Below, one piece after another: positions 19,591 to 31,788 of a stretch of 64,000 bases of DNA. The notes under the pieces are model-generated. The model was given only the letters and a program-made list of their open reading frames with translations. It was not told where the DNA came from and did no database searches. Origin of the DNA: Pholiota molesta. Lineage: Eukaryota; Basidiomycota; Agaricomycetes; Agaricales; Strophariaceae. A program made the position numbers and the translations under genes. Location of the stretch: NCBI GenBank assembly GCA_014925825.1, contig JACGCK010000055.1, positions 62,001 to 126,000 of the forward strand, read 5' to 3'. Each line of letters opens with the position of its first letter. Positions within the stretch are counted from its first letter, which is position 1.

Positions 19591-22294
19591 TCACAATTTT
19601 ACATCATTTCCTTCGGCCTGGATTTCGGCTTTGATGATATCAGCAAGATGCTCTCCACTGGCCAAGCAAGCAGCAGCCTACACCAGAAGTCCTCATGAGG
19701 TTTAAAAGAGACAACAAAAGCAAAGAAAGCACGCACAGTATGCCCCGAAACGATCTCAGGGAAGATCGACGCATCGCAGACCCTCAGGCCCTTGACGCCG
19801 TACACGCGCAGCTTCGCGTCCACGACGCCGCCCTCTTCGAGCGGCGCCATGCGGCAGGTGCTCGTCGGGTGGTACAGCGTCTCCACGCGCTCGCGCGCGA
19901 TGTCCTCCAGCTCCACGTCCGTCTTCTTGTCCATGCCGTTGTCGAGGAGCGGGCTGGGGTCGTCGAGGTCGAGGCGCGAGGGTAAAGGCTCGTGCTTGCT
20001 GATCTTGTGGATGAGCCTCATGCCGCGGACGAGACGGGCGACGTCTTCGGGGGCGCTGAGATAGCTGAGAGGATATGATATGGTTAATGATCCATGGAGC
20101 AAAGTCTAATTTATAGGGTCACGTACTTTGGATCCATTGCTGGTTGATCCCATGGGCTTGCTGATTTCAAGGTAAGAGTACCCCGGCTCAACGGCCTGTA
20201 TTTCGTTCAGAGAAGTTCTGAGATCTCTAGAAAATGGGCCGTACCTGAGCAAGCATACATGAATACCGAACGTATGCATAGGGAACATGTATCGCCCATG
20301 GTCCTTGTAAATGGGTCAACCTCGTGAACTGATATAAATGGTCAAAAATATCTTCTTACCTTGTATGCGAAAGGTGTAGAGAAGAGCTCTAAATCAGGGC
20401 TGTTTGCAGCAGACGTACTGTCGTTGTTGATCTTGTCCGGGAAGTCGGCTTCGGGGAACAGCACTGGATCGTCAGTGCGGACAAAGGCCGCTGTTTCTCC
20501 AAACTAGTGAATAGCATGAATGGGTTTAATTCGCTTCTCGAATACCCCATGATAGAATTTTGCAAACTTACGTTGTTGGACATGATACCGCGACGCTTAG
20601 TGAAGTACTCGTAGAGAGATCCTATCATTTTGAAGGCCTCGATAAGCCCATGAGGTTTAACGAACTTTGGGGAGTCGTTGTGCTTGTTCTTGAAGTAGAT
20701 GTCGACAACTGGATGATCGACAAGATGAGAACCAACACCCGGCAGGTCTTTGACCACTGGGATTTTGAGTTTCTCCAACTGTTCGGTAGGACCAATGCCT
20801 GAAAGTAGTAGAATCTGAATATTCATGGGATCAATTTCTGTATTCAATTTGTTGTAACAGATGAGAATTGTGTACCTGAGGTGAATGTATTGCCCCTGCC
20901 CTATATAACAAGTGTGAACATTTTTTGAGCCTGTATCACATAAAGTAATCTTGTAACTTACGCAAGGATAACCTCCCGTTTTGCGCGAACTCTGAAGCGG
21001 GGACCGTTTTTCGATTTTGCAAACTCAACGCCGGTCGTCCTAACCTCATCGCCGACCTTCTCGGTCAAGATCTTGGTGACCTGAGCATGGATAACGACCT
21101 TGAGGTTCGGCCTGGCCAAAACTTCATCGGTGAAGTATCCAGCCTCTGAGGAGACTCGGGTACGGGTGGCATCCACGTATGTCACTAAATACTTACACAT
21201 CAGCTCCTAGTCCATTTCCTTGGTCTGTTATGGTACTTACTGATCTAAATCGACACCAGGGTCAATATGTAAACATTACTCGAAAAAGACGCAGTAAACT
21301 CACTCTATTCACCCCTCGTGTGCCGAGTGTAGGATTGGTGTTGAAATCAGGACTGAACGGAATTCCTGACTGTGTACAGGCTTTGATGAAGTCCATGGAG
21401 CCTTCTGAGGTGTTGCTGTAGTATCCTACAGTTATAGGCCCGTCTTTGCCTTTGGCCGAACTGTCTACATCCGGATGGTCGGGGTCATCAGTGTACTTTT
21501 CGAACTTGGTAAAGTAACTGGCGCCCAAGAATTAGTTCTTGTGTTCCTTCGTATGGAATATGTGCCACTGACCGACTGAAGTTTTTCCATGACCAAGCTT
21601 CGTCTTTAACAATTTCCGCCCATTGATCGAAGTCTCCAGGAGCCCCGTATTGCGCCCTGCGAACAGAATATAATAGGTTATATCAAAATTGGTATGGAGT
21701 GCATCATCACGTACATCTGAGCATTAACGGAGGAGCCTAACACATGTACTGTTAGTGAATAAATAGGCCAAGGTCTCAAGCAACGAAAGCGTACATCCTC
21801 CCAGCATTTTTCCTGTACAAAATGTAAGGTCAGCAAGATGCAATACACGATAAACCTGTAGTTCACCTCTTGGCCAATATTTCTTCTTATTTTTGGCATT
21901 CGCCTGGGGCTCGGTGTAGAGGTTGTATATGTGCTTCCCATGGAACAGCAGCGTGAATGCCACAGGTATAGTCGAAAACAATAGACTTCGACCACTGTTG
22001 TATGCATTTAGCTTCGTAATCTCAACCGATATCCGATAAACGGCATACCTGCCGCCAGCCTCAAGTACCAGCACCTTTACAGACGGATCCTCTGATAAAC
22101 GCGCAGCGAGCACACACCCAGCAGTACCTGCAAACAATGGTTCATGTAAAACGCGTCGCGGACTGCGTGCTCAACCACAACATACCTCCGCCGACGATGA
22201 TGATATCATATTCCTCTGATTCTGATAGGCTTGCATGGTTAGTTATAAACCTCTTGTCAGTTCTTGGGAAGAGTTGGCGGAGGAGCAGTCCCAT
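19591..22294 (-). CDS. GMC-family FAD-dependent oxidoreductase, 16 exons
   Basis: Exons from right to left: 22294-22186, 22127-22049, 21994-21867, 21812-21795, 21736-21715, 21656-21573, 21517-21304, 21244-21241, 21184-20962, 20900-20876, 20814-20572, 20503-20360, 20303-20245, 20195-20127, 20064-19737, 19677-19591. They join in frame to about 611 residues, normal for the family. The FAD dinucleotide fold is YDIIIVGGGTAGCVLAARLS. Other GMC signatures are GKMLGGCSSVNAQM, AGAIHSPQILLLSGIGP, LPGVGSHLVDHP and the C-terminal catalytic block (YHPTSTCRMAP, SIFPEIVSGHT). No secretion signal is visible, so an intracellular or peroxisomal alcohol/aryl-alcohol/choline-type oxidase or dehydrogenase is likely. 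Exon 8 is only 4 nt; without it the frame and the IMTYVDA segment fail. Confidence 0.93.
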
Positions 22295-24665
22295 GGCTAT
22301 GGCAGATATCCAGAGTAATTGCTTCGAAGACTTGCCAAATTTCCTGCTTGTGCCCGATTAACGGTGGCAAGGGCTATGTTCGCGAGAAGAAGAGTGTGCG
22401 ACTTTGGTCGGGGAAGGAGTGAAGACATCGGGAAAGCATCCAAGTATATGTAGCTCCCTTGTGTTTATCCCATTTTGATTGGGGGAAATCACATTCGCGT
22501 CCAAGTTGATCATCTGCCATGCTTCTTTCAATTTTGCTCCTTAGCTCGAACTTAAAAACAACCCCTAACATACCTTCCCATGCTCAGAAAGGTAGGACAG
22601 TCGCACGAATTGCACCCTCGAGTTTCTCACTGGCAACCGTGTAGCCAGAAGTGGATCAAGTCGAAAATAAGCGCTGGCTTAGCTGCATGCATTAGCAGCG
22701 AGCCTTACTTATAGCGACTCGAGGCTATCGCTTCCACCAACTACAATTCGAATGTGCGTTTGCCGATAGCGGTGAGAACGGCAGTGGGAGCCATGTGGAA
22801 GGGGAATCTTGAACATATCCAGCGACGAATCAGCAAGGTCCTTTCACAATTTTGAAGGGACTCACGAAATAACACCAACCCTTCGTATCTCTTCAACTAT
22901 GACCAACATTTGAGCAACAATAAGCCAACCACGGAGTAGATGAGTAGACGAGAGTAGACAGGAGTAGACGGCAAGTAAACGGAAATGCCTTGCACACAAT
23001 CAGTGATCGTTTCCCACAGCCAGACTTAGACCGTCCTCGCACCCACCACCATCCACCCACGTTGAGTTCGTACCGCCTCGAGCCTGATTTGCCTGGCCAT
23101 GTTGTCAATTCAGATCGATTTGCGAGTAAAGTGCGTAAAGCCATTCGATGAACTGCACCTCGTGTGTTCCGCAGTCAAGCTGATTCAACCAGTTACTTGT
23201 AGGCTATGCCCAAAGCCCTCAGGGTGGCGTTGAAATGCAGATTAGTAGCTGATACATCTGCGCCGTCTCAGGTGCCGACTAGACACCCAGAATACATTTC
23301 TTAAGCATCGATTTCCTACTTGAAAGAGTCGCAGAGTCGCAATTGTGTCTAGACTCTAGTCTACAATGGATTTTGCAAGCTTAAAGTCTTCAACATCGTA
23401 CCTTCCGAATTTTTGGGCATTTAGGAAGGGATGTGCCCCCAAAAGGATGCAATGGCGCCGCCATTCTGATTTCTTGTCAACATGATTTGTCGAAAGGTGC
23501 GTACACTTGCTCATCAGACTTCCAGAATAATGATAACTTTCATTGACTGACAGCAATGCCAGCCTAGACTGCCTAGTGCTAAACTTTTCGACCATGCTTA
23601 CTCAAGTACTCAAACACGGTCCGAAACAGCGATGGCGGAATTTCTTATTAGGCTTTTTCGAAGTAAACTACCACCTATCGCACGCAAAATATGGCAGTTC
23701 TTCCTTATGCAACAAACAAGCGAATTTCGCTCCTTGTATGCTTGTGGAATCCCGCTGCTGGTCAGCAGCGCCGGCGCCTGCAAATAATGGATACCTGCTC
23801 GCAACTGGGCAACCCCTGCGACAATCCAATCATGCTCCGAATTGAACGAAACCCTGGACCTTTCGAATTTCAAAGATCTTCTCTTCGCCTCGGAGGGTGC
23901 GAAGCTTAACAGCACCGGAGATGATAGGTCTGCTTCGTGATAGTGTCGAGTCCGAGGCTACAGCCTATCAAAGCTCCAGCTCTATGCTGTGGCTGTATGG
24001 CACTGCTGAACATTCTGTGGACATAACATTCTGATCTAGAGCAAATGGATTCAACGTCGGCTTTCTCCCTTGTTCTCGAAGCAGGAACCCGTAGTCCAAG
24101 GGTTTCTGTGGCGCCTTGCTGTATGTGCGCAGACGTCTGATCTAAGCTTTTTAACGCTTTCGAAGCGTAGAAAGGTTAGGGAATACATCGCTGGATGATG
24201 AGCAGCGATGAAGTGGAATCATTCTGACCCTCATATATATAGATTATATTATGCTTCTTTTAGAATGTCGAATGTTGTACGGAAGCCTCCCGGGACTGAC
24301 CTGTGTTTGATGACTCAGACATTTGTGCTACGGAAGCCTCCCGGCGGGCACTGACATATGACATATGAACAGCTTGATGACTTTCTGGCATTTGTGCTAT
24401 ATGTATGTAAGTCTCCACGGTTCATATGCCGATGCGTCAAAGAAATCTGACAATCTTCTGTACTTGGCAGTTATCTCGCCTCAAAAACGCATACAAGCGT
24501 TGGTAATCGACATCGAGAAGCATCGTGTGGAATTGTTTGCATCACTCAATGATTCCACGACGTCATACATAGAACGAATGCAAGTAGTACAGCTTCGCGA
24601 AGTTCTCATGCCTGCGACATATAAATACGAGCAGGCCGTCTTGATAAACCTTATAGTTCTCTGTA
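22295..24665. other. long intergenic region with one short tandem repeat
   Basis: No gene is supported; open frames at 22893-23144 (-) and 23543-23845 (+) have no domain. At about 24278-24400 a segment of about 60 bp is repeated twice imperfectly: CGGAAGCCTCCCGG..ACTGAC..GATGACT..CATTTGTGCTA. The right end carries the P450 promoter. Confidence 0.4.
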
Positions 24666-27281
24666 ATGCTCGTCATTACTCTTCAAGCTCTTGCCATATA
24701 TGCTGTATCTTGGATCCTCTGGCGCTTCCTGAAAGTGCGACTCTCTAATCGCACTCTCAATAATATACCTGGGCCACCTGCTAAGTCGATATGGACAGGT
24801 ACGTTATCTGATAGGCTCTCTCCTATTTCACTATTGACTTTCTATTCAGGATCGTTCAATGACTTCTTTAACCGTGATGGATGGGCATACCAGAAAGAAA
24901 TAGCTGAAAAATGTGAGCAGTGTCTATTATCTCGCGCTACTCAAGTATTCAGATTATGCTCGCGCCCAAATAGATGGCGCAGTGGTAAAGATCAAAGCGG
25001 TGCTTGGAGTATGTCTTTATTCTACTGTCTCGTATGTTGGTCATTAACGTATTGACTTCTAACTTAGAAAAACGTTTTATTCGTATATGATTCAAAGGCA
25101 CTGCATTATATACTCGTGAAAGTGCGTATACAATTATTTATGATCGCATATTCACGCAGACTTATGAAACTATATCAGGAACATCACTTATACGCAAAGA
25201 GTAATCTCGCGTATGTGTTGAAGCTCCTGAATGTCTATATGTGACTTATCTGTTGAGTTTTGCAGAGGAAACAAAATATTGTTCGGCGAAGGGCTTTTAT
25301 CAACCCATGGTAAGAATGATTGAACATATAACATCCACGGAGATCTTATGTCTTGGCAATTCTCATAGGCGATCAGCATCGCAAACAGAGGAAGATGCTG
25401 AACCCAGTATTCTCGATCGCACACATGCGTGAAATGCGTGAGTCCCTCAGCGACACAGACAATCTCGCATCCATATCTGATCTGATTTTCGCAGTCCTTA
25501 TCTTCTACGAGGTATCATACAAGGTATGTGGTCGTTCATACGGTTTGGATCTGGCCAAATGCGAACTCGATCGTGAAAACATTAGATGCGTGATACAATT
25601 GGACAGAAAGTCAAGGATGGTCCCCAAGAGGTATGTGATTATATGCTTCTCTGTCGCTACCTTCTAACATCTGTTGCATCGTTTGAGGTTGACGTTATGA
25701 GCTGGATGACACGTACTGCCCTTGAGCTTATAGGGCAAAGCGGATTAGGTTATTCCTTCGACCCTCTACTGGAAGATGCAGAAGAGCATGCATACACGAC
25801 AGCCGCAAAAGCGCTAGTGTAGGCCTCCAGGATATGTATATATCTATTCGAGCTAATTTGTCGATTATAGACCATCCGTGTTCAAGATGCACATGTTTGC
25901 GAGTGTCCTACTGCCACTTTCGAAAATTGGCACCGCCAATTTTAGGCGCTTCATGATCGGCATTGCTCCTTGGAAAAATCTGCGCGTTCTCAGAGACATC
26001 GTAGACGTGCTACATAAACTTCAACGGAAATCTACGAGTCCAAGTCAAAGCATTGGAGGACGGTGATGATGCTCTAGCCCGTCAGGTCGGTCGAGGCAAG
26101 GATATCATGAGCATCTTATGTGAGTCTCGTGCTTTTATGCCAGAACACTCATAAATCTCATCACGACATTGCTCAGTGAGGGCAAATATGATCGCCTCGA
26201 AGGAAGGAGGCCTGGCTAAAGAAGAACTTCTGGGCCAAGTGTCGTAAGTACATCATTCGTTCCGGGAGAAGTTGTGTTGAATGGATATGAAGAACTTTGA
26301 TTTTCGCAGCAATGGACACGACATCTAGCGCATTAGCTCGTATACTCTACCTCCTTGCCACGAATCAAGACGTGCAAGACAAGCTTCGCAAGGAGATCAC
26401 GGACGCTCGAGAGAATTCGAATGGAGAACTGTCTTATGATCAACTGGTGGCTTTGCCTTATCTCGATGCCGTTTCCCGCGAAACTCTTCGGCTGTGAGTG
26501 GTTCATTCTGCACATCCAACTTTTTCTGCCTGGTCTAAAACTCAAAACTCCTAGTCACCCGCCTGTTACAAGGGTCAGAAGAGTGTGCGTGTTCTGTCAA
26601 TCATTCCGTAGTAAATATTGAAACTGTTTTTTTTTGATACAGCACCACAGAGGATACAGTTCTCCCATTGTCGACCCCGGTGATAGGATTGGACGGAAAA
26701 GAGATACACGAAATTGCAATTCCTAAGAATACAGAGGTTGTCGTCGGCATCATGGCTTCAAATCGCAATCCCGAAATTTGGGGCCCGGACGCTGAAGAGT
26801 GGAAACCCGAGAGATGGATGAATCCCTTGCCTGACTCCGTTGTGGCTGCTCATCTCCCTGGAATTTATTCTCATCTGTAAGATATACATTATTTCGAACA
26901 GATGTATTCGAGTCGCTGACTTTCAACTTTACACATATAGCCTGACGTTCCTCGGCGGTGGCAGAGCTTGCATGTAAGTCGACTCTCCGTATACTCATGT
27001 GATGGCATCCGGGTTTGACATATCATTATATTTCAGAGGGTTCAAGTTCTCACAGCTTGAAATGAGTGCGTCATTCTTGTCACTATTTGAAAGCATTCAA
27101 TTCTAATATATAACATGAATCTTCAGAGGTGGTTCTCTTGTTGCTCATCGAATCGTTCCGATTCTCTCCTACCAAGCAGAAGATATTCTGGCAAATGACG
27201 GGCATCACCACACCAGTTGTAGTCGGGAGTGGTAACAAGGATCCTCAGCTTCCTCTCATCATTGAGCGAGTTGCCAAGTGA
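24666..27281 (+). CDS. Cytochrome P450 (basidiomycete CYP4-clan type), two apparent frameshifts in one exon
   Basis: Eighteen exons with GT-AG introns, about 547 residues. An N-terminal membrane anchor (MLVITLQALAIYAVSWILW) and Pro-rich hinge (NIPGPP) are followed by HGDQHRKQRKMLNPVFSIAHM, the I-helix oxygen-binding AAMDTTSSALARIL, the K-helix ExxR in SRETLRLHPPVTR, the PERW motif and the heme loop FLGGGRACIGFKFSQ with the Cys ligand. A microsomal monooxygenase needing a P450 reductase is expected; the substrate is unknown. In exon 11 (25871-26119) two single bases appear to be missing (about 26010 in an A run, about 26045 at a G pair), and between them the frame is shifted. Everything else is intact. 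The last exon reappears as a relic at about 31350-31493. Confidence 0.88.
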
Positions 27282-27549
27282 TTGACCTCGTTGTGTACGC
27301 GGACTATACGTCGTGAATATGTAGATCTAGCTATAGTCAAGATCTAGTCATCATGTTTCAATTTGTCAGTGCATGGTCTTCCATGGGCACCAGTTCTTTT
27401 TCTTTGCCGTGGACGAGATTTGAGTATGCACATATACATGGATCAGTGATCAGCGTGGAAGAGGAACAATAACTTTCATCGCGCATTCACAAGTAACAAA
27501 ATCTACTGCGTTCAAAAAGGTAATCTAGTTGCTAGCACAGATCAACTAC

Positions 27550-28991
27550 TTAGTCAGTTATGCCCCAAGGACTTTTCCAATTATAACCAGGGTGGCTGGA
27601 GTAATGTTGTTCATCGATATGATTACAGATCAAGGCCTTTGTCATGATGGAGAAGCAGGGCAGTTTTGAAAGCCGAGGAAAAAATCTACGCGCATATCTG
27701 CGGCCCTTGTTTTTAACCTGCTCGGCATAGTATTCCATGGACCTGCTCGCAGATAAAACCACCTCGATCTGAATCTGGAGATGTTTGAGAGTTGGAGGTA
27801 GAGAATTTGCAAAGAAGTCATCGATGGCCGAAAAGTCGTGATGGGCGAAGATCTCCTTGACATCATACGAATGATTATTCATTGACAAGATTGAAAAGAA
27901 AAGACAGATAGTTGGAACGGAAGGGATGGTAGGCATGAAGAAGTCGACAACGTTTTGAACCAGTTCTGGATAATTCGGCGCAAGCGGTCGCAAAGGGTTG
28001 TAGTACGTTAGCTTGAGGGTCTTCAAGTTCGAAAGATGATTGTAGCTCAAATTCAAATGCTTTGTTTCCTTATTTGGCTCTATAAAGTCAGAAATTAGTA
28101 TTTTGTCCTGTTCAAAGGCTGTAATTTACCTGGAAGTGATAACGAAAAAGTCTCCATCATAGTTGCGCGTTGCATAAGTGCAACAGTCATTTCATATTCT
28201 TCATCATTGCAAATACAACAAACGAGCTCCTTCAGATTTGGGAAAATCGGGGTGGATGGTGATGCGTGGTAGGCAACGGTGCCGATGTAATCAATGGGCG
28301 ACGTAGAGTGGTCGGTAGTGAATTTGTTGATGTTTTCAAGATGCCAGGAACCTAAGATGCCTTCTTCGGGTTTGTCCAGGTCCGACGATGGGGAAAATTC
28401 GACAAAAGCAAAGTGAGAATAGGGATACGACATCCAAGCACAAGATTTCTCGGAACGTTGTCCAAGGAAAAATCACCAGCTCGGTCACACACGAGTTCCG
28501 AATCATAGACAGGAAAGCAAGGCGCAAATTATCGTCAAAGTCGTCCCAATACCAGGGACACTGTTGGCCTCCATCTTGCACCTTAACGTTCCAAGCGAAG
28601 TAGAAAATAACTGCAGGTGCTTGGTCTCGAGGATATCTGCGAAATATCCTGTCAAGAATGCTCCGCATGTGAAAAGTTCCGTTCAGCGCTCCAGACAGTC
28701 TCGAGTAAGAGTCTACTAAGAGAATGCTGACATCTCTGATGTAAGCGTCTAACTGCTCGTCTTTCGACCACAAGTCAGTGTGAGTAAATCAGCAAACTTC
28801 CAAACGTGGCGTGTGCGATTTATGACGATTTCCCGAAACCTGTGTTTGCAGACTCGATGCCGGAATGCATGTGACGTGAGGGCGAGGGATGACAGAGTTT
28901 CAAAGCGCGTCCATTCATCAGAGAACGCTGCTGCTTCGTCTATGATAGCGTCTGTCAGTTCGATGGGAAGGCATTCCACGGATGAGCACAT
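27550..28991 (-). CDS. F-box protein, tandem copy 1 (apparent frameshifts)
   Basis: It opens with MCSSVECLPIELTDAIIDEA, an F-box (SCF ubiquitin-ligase adaptor) whose first helix and SLALTSHAFRHRVCKHRFREI segment are typical of Agaricomycete F-box genes. One intron (about 28129-28080, donor CCAG|GTAAAT, acceptor TATAG) precedes the C-terminal exon, which runs to 27550. Aligned with its intact neighbour at 29599-31072, this copy lacks single bases near 28775 (A pair), 28475 (T run) and about 28430, so three frames are needed to cover the conserved protein. It is probably a real paralog with consensus errors, or else a young pseudogene. The C-terminal half is the presumed substrate-binding region. 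Confidence 0.7.
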
Positions 28992-29039
28992 GAGTAAGGG
29001 TATCGGGCGGCAGCTGGCAGCCAGTGGCAGTTTGGTTTA

Positions 29040-29598
29040 GAACAAGTTTAGAACGCTGAAATGTTGATGTTAGACTTTATACATATGAACAGTAGAATAC
29101 TAACCACTCAGATGTTTCCAAACGTTCAAACAGAGTGGTCAAATCGATGCAGAGGTGGGTTGAAAGAGCAGGATTGGAGCAACTTGCGGCCGACCTTTGG
29201 GGGGTGGGGTTCGGTCCTAACGGATAAAATTCGATCGGCTTTAATTAGTTTTACACAGAGCACATGATGTTAGCGCCAGACGCGCGTGATGGACCGTCGG
29301 ACGTTCATGTTATTAATCGTGAACTCGGCTTCGTCCTCAGGTGTAGTTTAGATTCTTAGACGCTGGAATCCCAGTCGGGTCCATCAATTCTTATTCTTCC
29401 GCATGTCCAGCTGGAGACACGGTAATGGAGTACTCGATCTGATTCATCCAGGATACGTTGTGGAAGAGGCCATAAAAGAAACAGACGGGTCAAAAGACTG
29501 ACTCATGGCCGACGATCCGATTAGGACATCTGTCAATATATGAATGAATATCAGATTTGAAAGAAAAGGTAATCTATTTGCTACCGCAGATCAACTAT
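29040..29598. other. spacer between tandem F-box genes
   Basis: No gene. The right part (from about 29560) matches the 3' flank of F-box copy 1 at about 27515-27550, so the duplication unit of about 2.05 kb includes flanking sequence. Confidence 0.4.
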
Positions 29599-31072
29599 TT
29601 ATTCAGTTATGCCCCCAGGATATTCCCAGTTATAACCTGGGTGGCTCGAGTAATGTTGTCTATTGATTACACCTTTACACACAAAGGCCTCCGTGAATAT
29701 GCAGAAGTAGGGCAGTTTTGAGAGCCGAGGAAAAAATCCACGCGCATATTGGCGGCCCTTGGTTTTGATCTCATCCGCAATGAATTCATGTTCGTAATTC
29801 ACAGACACAACCACGTCGATATGAATTTTGAACAATTTGAGAGTTGGAGGTAGAGAACTTGCAAGGAAGTCATCGATGGCCGCGAAGTTGTGACGTGCAA
29901 AGATATCCTCGAGATCAGTCGAATGGTTATTCATTGACAAGATTGAAAAGGAAAGACTGAGAACTTGAACGGAAGGGATGGTAGGCATGAGGAAGTCGAC
30001 AACGTTCTGAACCAGTTCTGGATAATTCCGCGCAAGCGGTCGCAAAGGGTTGTAGTAGGTTAGACTGAATTTCTTCAAGTTCGAAAGATGATTGTAGTTC
30101 AATTGCTTCGTTTGCTTCGTCGGCTCTGCAAAGTCAAAAATTAGGATTTTAGCCTTGTTCAGAAGGCTGTAATTTACCTGGCAGTGACATTGAAAGAGTC
30201 TCCAGCATAGTTGCACGTTGCATAAGTGCAACAGTCATTTCATATTCTTCAGCATTGCAAATGCAACAAGTGAGCAACTTCAGATTTGGGAAAATCGGGG
30301 TGGATGGTGATGCGTGGTAGGCAACGGTGCCGATGTAATCAATGGGCGACGTAGAGTGGTCGGTAGTAAATTTGCTGATGTTTTCAAGATGCCAGGAATC
30401 TAAGATGCCTTGTCCGGATTTGTCCAGGTCCGACAATGAGGAAAATTCAACAAAAGCAAATTGGAGAATAGGGATACGACATCCATGCACAAGGTCTCTC
30501 GGAGCGTTCTTCAAGGAAAAGATCACCAGCTCGGACACACACGAGTTCTGAATCATAGACAGGAATGCACGGCGCATTTTATCCTCGAAGTTGGCCCAAT
30601 CCCAAGGGTACAGGCCGGTCCAGTTTTCCCGTTTCACCTGAACGTTCCAACAGAAGTAGAATGCAGGGGCTTGGTCTCGAGGATATCTGCGAAATACCCT
30701 GTCAAGAATGCTCCGCATGCGACGTCCATTCACCACTCCATGCAGTCTCCTGTAGGAGTCTACTAATTTAATGCTGACATCTCTGATGTAAGCGTCTAAC
30801 TGCTCGTCTTCCGACCACGAGTCGGTATTGAGTAAATCAGCAAAAAAATAAACGTGGCTTGCGCAACGTATATAGATTTCCCGAAATCTGTGTTTGCAGA
30901 CTCGATGCCGGAATGCATGTGACGTGAGGGCGAGGGATGACAGGGTTTCAGAGCGCATCTCTTTATCGGAGAACGCTACTGCTTCGTCTATGATAGCGTC
31001 TGTCAGTTCGGTAGGAAGGCATTCCACGGATGGGCACATGAGCAAGGGTATCGGGCTGCAGCTGGCAGGCAA
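29599..31072 (-). CDS. F-box protein, tandem copy 2 (intact)
   Basis: Two exons (31072-30178 and 30125-29599) give about 473 residues. An internal Met at 31039 aligns with the start of copy 1 and may be the true start. The F-box runs PSVECLPTELTDAIIDEAVAFS to LTSHAFRHRVCKHRFREI. The rest is a leucine-rich, LRR-like substrate-recognition region without a recognisable repeat signature. The protein probably acts as a specificity subunit of an SCF E3 ligase; the target is unknown. It is clearly paralogous to the gene at 27550-28991, with the same single intron. No frame break is present. Confidence 0.83.
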
Positions 31073-31349
31073 GGCAGGCAGTGGCCTGAGTTTGGTTTAG
31101 AAAGCTGAAGTGTGACGTTAGACTTTATACATATGAACGGTAAAACACTGACTAGTACTCAAATGTTCAAACGTTGCAACGTTAACGTCCAGCGCTGAAG
31201 AAAATCCTGACTGCAGAGATGGGCAAGGAGCAGATGCTAGTCCAACAGTCAACTTGCAATTGCGTTTGAGGGTGAGTTCGTTCGGTCCTAACGGATCGGC
31301 TTTAGTTTAGACAGATCACATGTTGTTAGCGCTCGACGCGTTTGACGCT

Positions 31350-31493
31350 CGCCTTCAACTCATCGAATCATTCCGATTCTCTCCTTCCAAGGAGAAGATA
31401 TTTTGGCAAATGGCGGGAATCACCACACCGGTTGTGGTCGGAAGCGACAACAAAGCTCCACTGCCTCTCATCATTGAGCGAGTTGCCAATTAG
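31350..31493 (+). pseudogene. relic of the last P450 exon
   Basis: This stretch encodes an almost perfect match to the terminal exon of the P450 at 27127-27281: LIESFRFSPSKEKIFWQMAG, then ITTPVVVG and PLPLIIERVAN followed by TAG. No upstream P450 exons are present. Together with the two F-box genes in between, it shows that a second P450 once stood here or that its 3' end was copied. Confidence 0.75.
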
Positions 31494-31788
31494 TCGACGT
31501 CGTGCGACGGTTCTCTTAGCATATAATTTTGTATGTGTTATGATTCAATACCAAAGATAAGATCAGTGTGAAGTCTTTGAATTCAGACTCGGAGGATATA
31601 TGAAGGATCAAGATCAAAATTCCAAGAACAAGTATAATTGATTCTTGAACATGGCGATATCTTTAAGATGGCATCATAGTAAACATTGAAATTCTACCCG
31701 ATGAAAGACGAAGTATACAGAGTGTAACTATGACTCATTTCGTCGCCGTCTGCAGCACCCATGATCAAAAAATATCTGTTATTGGTAC

